A stretch of 64,000 nt of DNA from Nymphaea colorata (Eukaryota > Streptophyta > Magnoliopsida > Nymphaeales > Nymphaeaceae). This document shows, piece by piece, positions 59,767-64,000 of the stretch. The notes under the pieces are model-generated. The model had not been told where the DNA came from and searched no databases. It worked only from the letters and a program-made list of their open reading frames with translations. A program made the position numbers and the translations under genes. The stretch's first letter is position 1; each line of letters opens with the position of its first letter. Location: the NCBI RefSeq assembly GCF_008831285.2, contig NC_045139.1:35437706-35501705 (forward strand). Direction: 5' to 3'.

Positions 59767-60525
59767 GATGCTCAACTAAAGAGAACAATTTTCAACTGCA
59801 ACTTGAAAAACAAGACACTGATCAAATTTGTGACACACAACCACATGCACCATTGCTATTCAAAATGCGGAAATTAGTCAAAATTTCAAAATAGTTAAAC
59901 AAACAAAAAAAGAGTACGAGCCGTAATGGTACAAAGAGATGACACCAAAACCTTGAACAAATCAGGGCATAAACCACTGGGCTTAGAGGGGAAACTTGCA
60001 CTAGTTTCACCTGAAACGAAAGATGTCCTATTTCACCACTTGAAAGAAATAATCTAGATGGAACGAAATCAATGGATCCTGTATTCCAAATTTCAAGACA
60101 ATGACCAAGTGCTGATGCATCACGTTTGGCAAAGCATTCGGGAAGCAGGTAAACGTGCGGAAAATAACATATTACAAACATGGTGCCTGAAATTTGATTG
60201 CAAGCATTTAGGCAGAAAAGAGGGATAAACCCAGAACCAGTCGTGCATTATACATACGATGTAAGACAGGGAGAAGACTGAGAGAGACTGAGACACAGAA
60301 ACTCAGCAGCTCGTGCACCTAAACGGTATAAGCTTAAAGGCCACGCAAAGCTCAACTATTTCGTCTAGTCAAGTGCATTTGAAGTGAAGGATTTCCAACC
60401 ATCTTCTAGCAGGAAGGACGCTATAGAAGCCATCCGTCACCTGTAACGGACACCTTCAAGCCTGCAGTGCACAAAGAAACCATCCCAACGCATCAAATTC
60501 GCGAAAAAGGAGTTGTTAATTTTAG

Positions 60526-60534
60526 CTTATATAT
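60526..60534 (-). promoter_or_regulatory. Candidate TATA box of the PDCD7 gene
   Basis: The minus strand reads ATATATAAG (within GGGGATATATAAGC), about 760 bases upstream of the start codon. If used, the leader would be long or contain an intron between here and 59766. The interval has no strong open frame that contradicts a leader. Confidence 0.45.
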
Positions 60535-60540
60535 CCCCAA

Positions 60541-62150
60541 CGTCATCCGAGTTTGGGACCTTTATTTTCTGGCGGAAACCACAGAAAATGGTGCAGAGTC
60601 CGGTGGTGTTCCTCTCAGATTCCGGCCACCGTAGCATCTGCTGTTCCAGGGAGGGAAGCTTTGGGTAGTCATGACAAGAGCAGACGCATACCTGGTCGGG
60701 GCAGAGGAACGAAGAGAAAGGCCGTCCGGCGATAGAAGGTTGCCGCCACTCTCTCTCTCTTTGTCTCCCGCTGAATGACGATTGATCGGGTGTGTCCCGG
60801 TAGGCCAGTACCGAATTGAACCCAATTCATCCGACCTATAAAAAGAAAATTGTGTTAAAGAAAAATCTTCAGGAACGATCTAGCCTTTGAGGGTTCAAAC
60901 AATGTTTAGAATAAAATATAATTATTTCAGAATTCAAGTAGTTGGATCGGATGTGAGTCTTATTGTCGAATTTTGATAGACATCCAGCTTTCACATGCAT
61001 CAAGATATAATTACATGCAAAGTCTTCAGCATGTTGGTCTATGTCAATCTGAATATGTTGTTGACTGAGACTTAGAAATATTTGAACTTTAATACCGAAT
61101 ACAGATTAAATCCGCTGCCAACCGATTACATAATTTGTTGTAAAGTTAGAACCAACCAATGGACAAACATTTGAACATAAATTTAGTGTTTTTTGATAAC
61201 ATATTTGTTTCGTATATGGCAAGCTCTCCGGTTTACAAATTATTGGAAATTTAGAAGGTAGCTACCAAACCTTTATCCACAAGACCTAATGGAAATCATG
61301 TGGATCTTCGATGTCATGGTGAAGATTATGTTAAAAATTTAGAGTCCAATTTGTTCTTTCAATAAACAGAAATACCCTTTAGAGCAGGAGAGAAAGCAAG
61401 ACAAAGAGGAAAGCAGATTTGTTTTTTAAACGATAACATTTACCATAAAAAACAACTTTTAGATATTTTCAATTTTGATCTCCACTATTGATCTTCTTAA
61501 AATCAAACTACCCAAATGATTCCCACTAAATTTGCTACATAAGGGGCTATTTCTCTTATAAACATTATTATTAACAAACAAAGAGGGTTTTTATATCTTG
61601 ATCTTAGTCCAGCTTTTCTAAAATTATTTTGGTGCTCTATGTGACCGTTGGCTAAAAAAATTTGAAAATAATCTGTTTAGAAATCTCTTTGTGCTAAAAT
61701 TAGATCCATAAAAGGGATGATCTTCACCATACAACAAGATTCTTTCTCCCCTTATTTAGGTCCTTGGATTAAGATTACTTTAGACATGAATAAAGGACCC
61801 AAATCTACATTAGAAAATAAATATGGAATGTACATTAACTCATCCACTTAAAAATTCAAAGGGGTTAGGAAAGATAATGATTTCCTCATGAAAATGTCTC
61901 ACATATTTACTAGAAAAAAAGAAAAGAAAAGTGCAAATAAAATAATTAAAATAAAAATGTAAAATATATTCAAAATTGTCTAGCACTCGACGCGTCACAC
62001 TATTTAAAAACTTACTTAATTTCTGCAGTTTTGAAGAATTGTTGAGACGGAAAGAAAAAGTGTTATATTTTATCGTTTGAAAGCACCATTTGTGCTTCTC
62101 GAAATATGGCAACTTAAAAATAACGACAAATAGTTTCTAAGCAAAAGGCG
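60541..62150. other. Intergenic region between PDCD7 and the L25 gene
   Basis: The genes are divergent here (minus, then plus), so this holds both upstream regions. Frames at 60553-60825 on both strands are moderately GC-rich but unrecognised. Around 60945-61140 lie TTGGATCGGATGTGAGTC and TTTTGATAGACATCCAG words related to the GGATGTCAAT MITE kind. The rest is AT-rich. Confidence 0.4.
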
Positions 62151-62157
62151 AAAACCC

Positions 62158-62169
62158 CTCCTAAACCCT
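62158..62169 (+). promoter_or_regulatory. Telo-box-like motif and CT-rich leader of the L25 gene
   Basis: CTAAACCCT at 62161-62169 contains the AAACCCT core of the telo box found upstream of many plant ribosomal-protein and translation genes. It is preceded by a similar AAAACCCCT and followed by (CT)n to within two bases of the ATG. Function is inferred from motif likeness and position. Confidence 0.55.
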
Positions 62170-62202
62170 CCAACTCTCTCGCTCTCTCTCTCCCTCTCTC
62201 CA

Positions 62203-62625
62203 ATGCGGCTCTCTCCAACGCTGCTACGGCGGTCGATCGGCCTCAGATTCCTCTCGCAATCACTCGCCGAGGCACCGTCGCCGTCTTCCGATGGGACGAC
62301 CGTGCCTCTCACTTACCTTGAGGGCTTCCCCAAGCCGGACCCCAAGTACTCGGAGACGATCTTGGGAATACCCAGGGAGAAGTCCGGTCGCCTCATCTCC
62401 GCCAAGGAGAGAAAGGCCGGTCGTGTTCCAAGCATTGTCTTCGAGCAGGCGGACGGAGAGCACGGCGGCAACAAGCGCCTCATTTCCGTTCAGACCAAGC
62501 AGATGAAGAAGCTCATCACGCAGCTGGGTCAGTCCTTCTTCCTCTCTCGCCTTTTCGATCTTGAGGTCCGCCCCGACTTCGAGTCCGACGAGATCATCGA
62601 GAAAGTCCGCGTTCTACCGCGCCGG
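62203..62625 (+). CDS. Ribosomal protein L25-like, mitochondrial, first exon (3' partial)
   Basis: Plant member of the bL25/TL5 ribosomal-protein family, which binds 5S rRNA in bacteria; the likely site is the mitochondrial large subunit. The start MRLSPTLLRRSIGLRFLSQ has arginines and no acidic residue in the first 20, fitting a mitochondrial presequence. The body has LEGFPKPDPKYSETILGIPR, SAKERKAGRVPSIVFEQ, HGGNKRLISVQTKQMKKL, FFLSRLFDLEVRP and EIIEKVRVLPRR, which I recognise from plant L25/Gln-tRNA-synthetase-anticodon-domain-like proteins. The exon ends at donor CCGG|GTATTG after 141 codons, in phase 0. Family proteins are about 250 residues, so some 110 residues remain. No continuation exon was found in 62626-64000, so the next exon lies beyond the window. 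The gene lies divergent from PDCD7. Confidence 0.87.
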
Positions 62626-63730
62626 GTATTGCCCTCGATCGTGGATGGTCCTTCGTCTGATTTTCCTTTTTTTCGGTGTTGTTAATAGTGGTTTTTGGCG
62701 TGGTTGGTGCTTGTGAGTAATGGAAGAAATGTTTTAGTGTAGATAAGTTTTAGGCATTGATTTAGTTGAACTAGATGTGGCTATATAGGGCACTCATGTG
62801 TCGTGGGATAAGTTGGGAACTTGCACTGTATAATGCAATGCAGTTTCTCCTATTCTGTTTGCTTGACAAATGGGCATGAAAGTGGTGGCCTTACTAATGT
62901 GGATAAATCAAAGCACGGTACTGAGGCTGCCTTATTCTCCCGTTAAGTCGGATAAGCTGGGATCTTGCTAGTTTGGAGAGTGTCGCAATTTCACAAGTCA
63001 CATTGCTTTTCTGATCAATGGGCAAGAAGTTGTCCTTACTGTTTGATGGACTTGTTATGATTGTTATTGTTGTTACTGTTTCTTGTTGTGTTTCTTTGCG
63101 GATGCCCTCTTTCCATGGACATGCTGGTTGGGTGTTCGCTCACTTTTTACCCAGATGTATATGGTTTCATTCTTTTGGGTGCTGGTTTTATTTTCTGGGC
63201 CCATAATGTGCTTGTTGAAAATGGTGAATGTGTTGTTAGGTAGGTTCAAGTTGAAAGAATGGCAAATGGATGTCTGAGAACCGAAAAACAAATTTAGACA
63301 CAAATTTTGTTGCCTAACGCATGCTTGGTTCGTGGAATTGTCTCCCTATGGGGGCCTTCCCTCTGTGTTCATGCATGTATCCGATCTTAGAGATATCCAC
63401 CGAATATAACCTTGGATGCATGGACATTTTCAAGTTTGTAATAGCTGTCTATCTTTGACGGTCAACATGATGACATGTACAATGACGATTACTCATTAGC
63501 TGCTAGGTTTAGCTCTATGTACGACAGGACTACTCTTCCTCCTGTGGAAGCATGAGTAGCCTTATTTGTCACATGATGAATTCCCATCATGTAGCACCAT
63601 CGACATAGTAAACTAGTCCTTAAATCGGCTCTTTCATTCAGACTCCCTCATGTGCAAGGCTAATGTTAAAACAGATCGAGTTTGGTCGCCCTTCAGAACA
63701 AAACTGTGAAACCAAGTAAACTGTAAGCTT
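62626..63730 (+). other. Intron 1 of the L25 gene
   Basis: It follows the donor at 62626. Open frames at 63018-63303 on both strands do not resemble the missing L25 C-terminal half. If the gene is intact, the intron exceeds 1.37 kb and runs off the window. Confidence 0.55.
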
Positions 63731-63734
63731 TAGT

Positions 63735-64000
63735 TAACGGATGTTTGATTACCTTAGATCTAATTTCTTCTCAAAGATTCTCAGATTTTGAAGGCCATGG
63801 TGTTAAGATTAGATCCCCCCTGTGGTCTTAGATCAGAATGTTTGACAATCTAAAATAGCACAGTTTGGATCTTAAGTCTGATTTGATATTCTTAGTTTGA
63901 CAAAACTTCCCTTGCCACGTCGGCAAGCCTGTGCCACATCAGATCCATGAGTTTACCACTTGGATCTCAAAGAAGCCCTTAAGGGAAACATTTGTCCCCA
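63735..64000. mobile_element. Repeat related to the GTTTGATA MITE family, cut by window end
   Basis: It begins GGATGTTTGATTACCTTAGA with further TTAGATC, GATCAGAATGTTTGACAATC and AGTTTGGATCTTAAGTCTGA words, recalling the ends of the Tourist-like family at 39317. It has no visible right end. Confidence 0.4.

Noticed and set aside
59767-59775. Start of PDCD7 at an upstream TTG codon
   Set aside because: The first in-frame ATG is at 59766. There is no reason to invoke a non-ATG start.
60562-60825. 87-residue minus frame upstream of PDCD7 as an extra first exon
   Set aside because: It lies upstream of the best TATA candidate, has no recognisable sequence, and no splice link to 59766 was found.

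Overview
The window looks like nuclear DNA of a flowering plant. It has spliced genes with GT-AG introns, an organelle-targeted metabolic gene, a plant-specific NAC transcription factor, a decayed Ty1/copia LTR retrotransposon, many MITEs, and long AT and GA microsatellites. The species cannot be fixed from the sequence. No bacterial or plasmid feature and no CRISPR array was seen.

Five protein genes are supported or plausible, and everything else is repeat-rich intergenic DNA. (1) 1923-8621, minus: mitochondrial pyruvate dehydrogenase E1 beta, 14 exons that join without a frame break into 373 residues. (2) 11409-13988, minus: an uncharacterised low-complexity protein with one good exon and one tentative exon. 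(3) 32293-33376, minus: a short three-exon NAC protein of the NAC083/VNI2 type. (4) 53923-59766, minus: an eight-exon homolog of PDCD7, the U11/U12-59K protein of the minor spliceosome, 427 residues. (5) 62203 onward, plus: the first exon of an L25-type mitochondrial ribosomal protein whose remainder lies beyond the window. The genes are not an operon and have no evident shared pathway, though two serve mitochondria.

Layout: 1-505 satellite-like tandem array; 1.9-8.6 kb PDHB with a hAT-type MITE in intron 6; 9-14 kb repeats and the unknown gene; 14-20 kb AT-rich DNA with tandem repeats and Tourist-like MITEs; 20.6-25.9 kb copia element; 26-32 kb mostly featureless; 32-33.4 kb NAC gene; 34-40 kb microsatellites, MITEs and a GC-rich island; 41-42.7 kb a roughly 0.9 kb tandem duplication; 43-53 kb repeats, a MITE nested in a tandem array, and a retroposed-looking U6 snRNA copy at 52.4 kb; 53.9-59.8 kb PDCD7; 62.2 kb L25.

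No clearly new biochemical system was found. The most unusual structures are the expanded MITE end interrupted by another MITE (48.3-49.0 kb), a 43-bp-arm hairpin made by inverted duplication of gag sequence (21.4 kb), the U6 copy between near-identical direct repeats (52.4 kb), and two copies of one GC-armed, AT-cored hAT MITE family in opposite orientations (5.2 and 48.6 kb). Exon boundaries were derived by hand from reading frame and splice signals. No alignment or database search was run.
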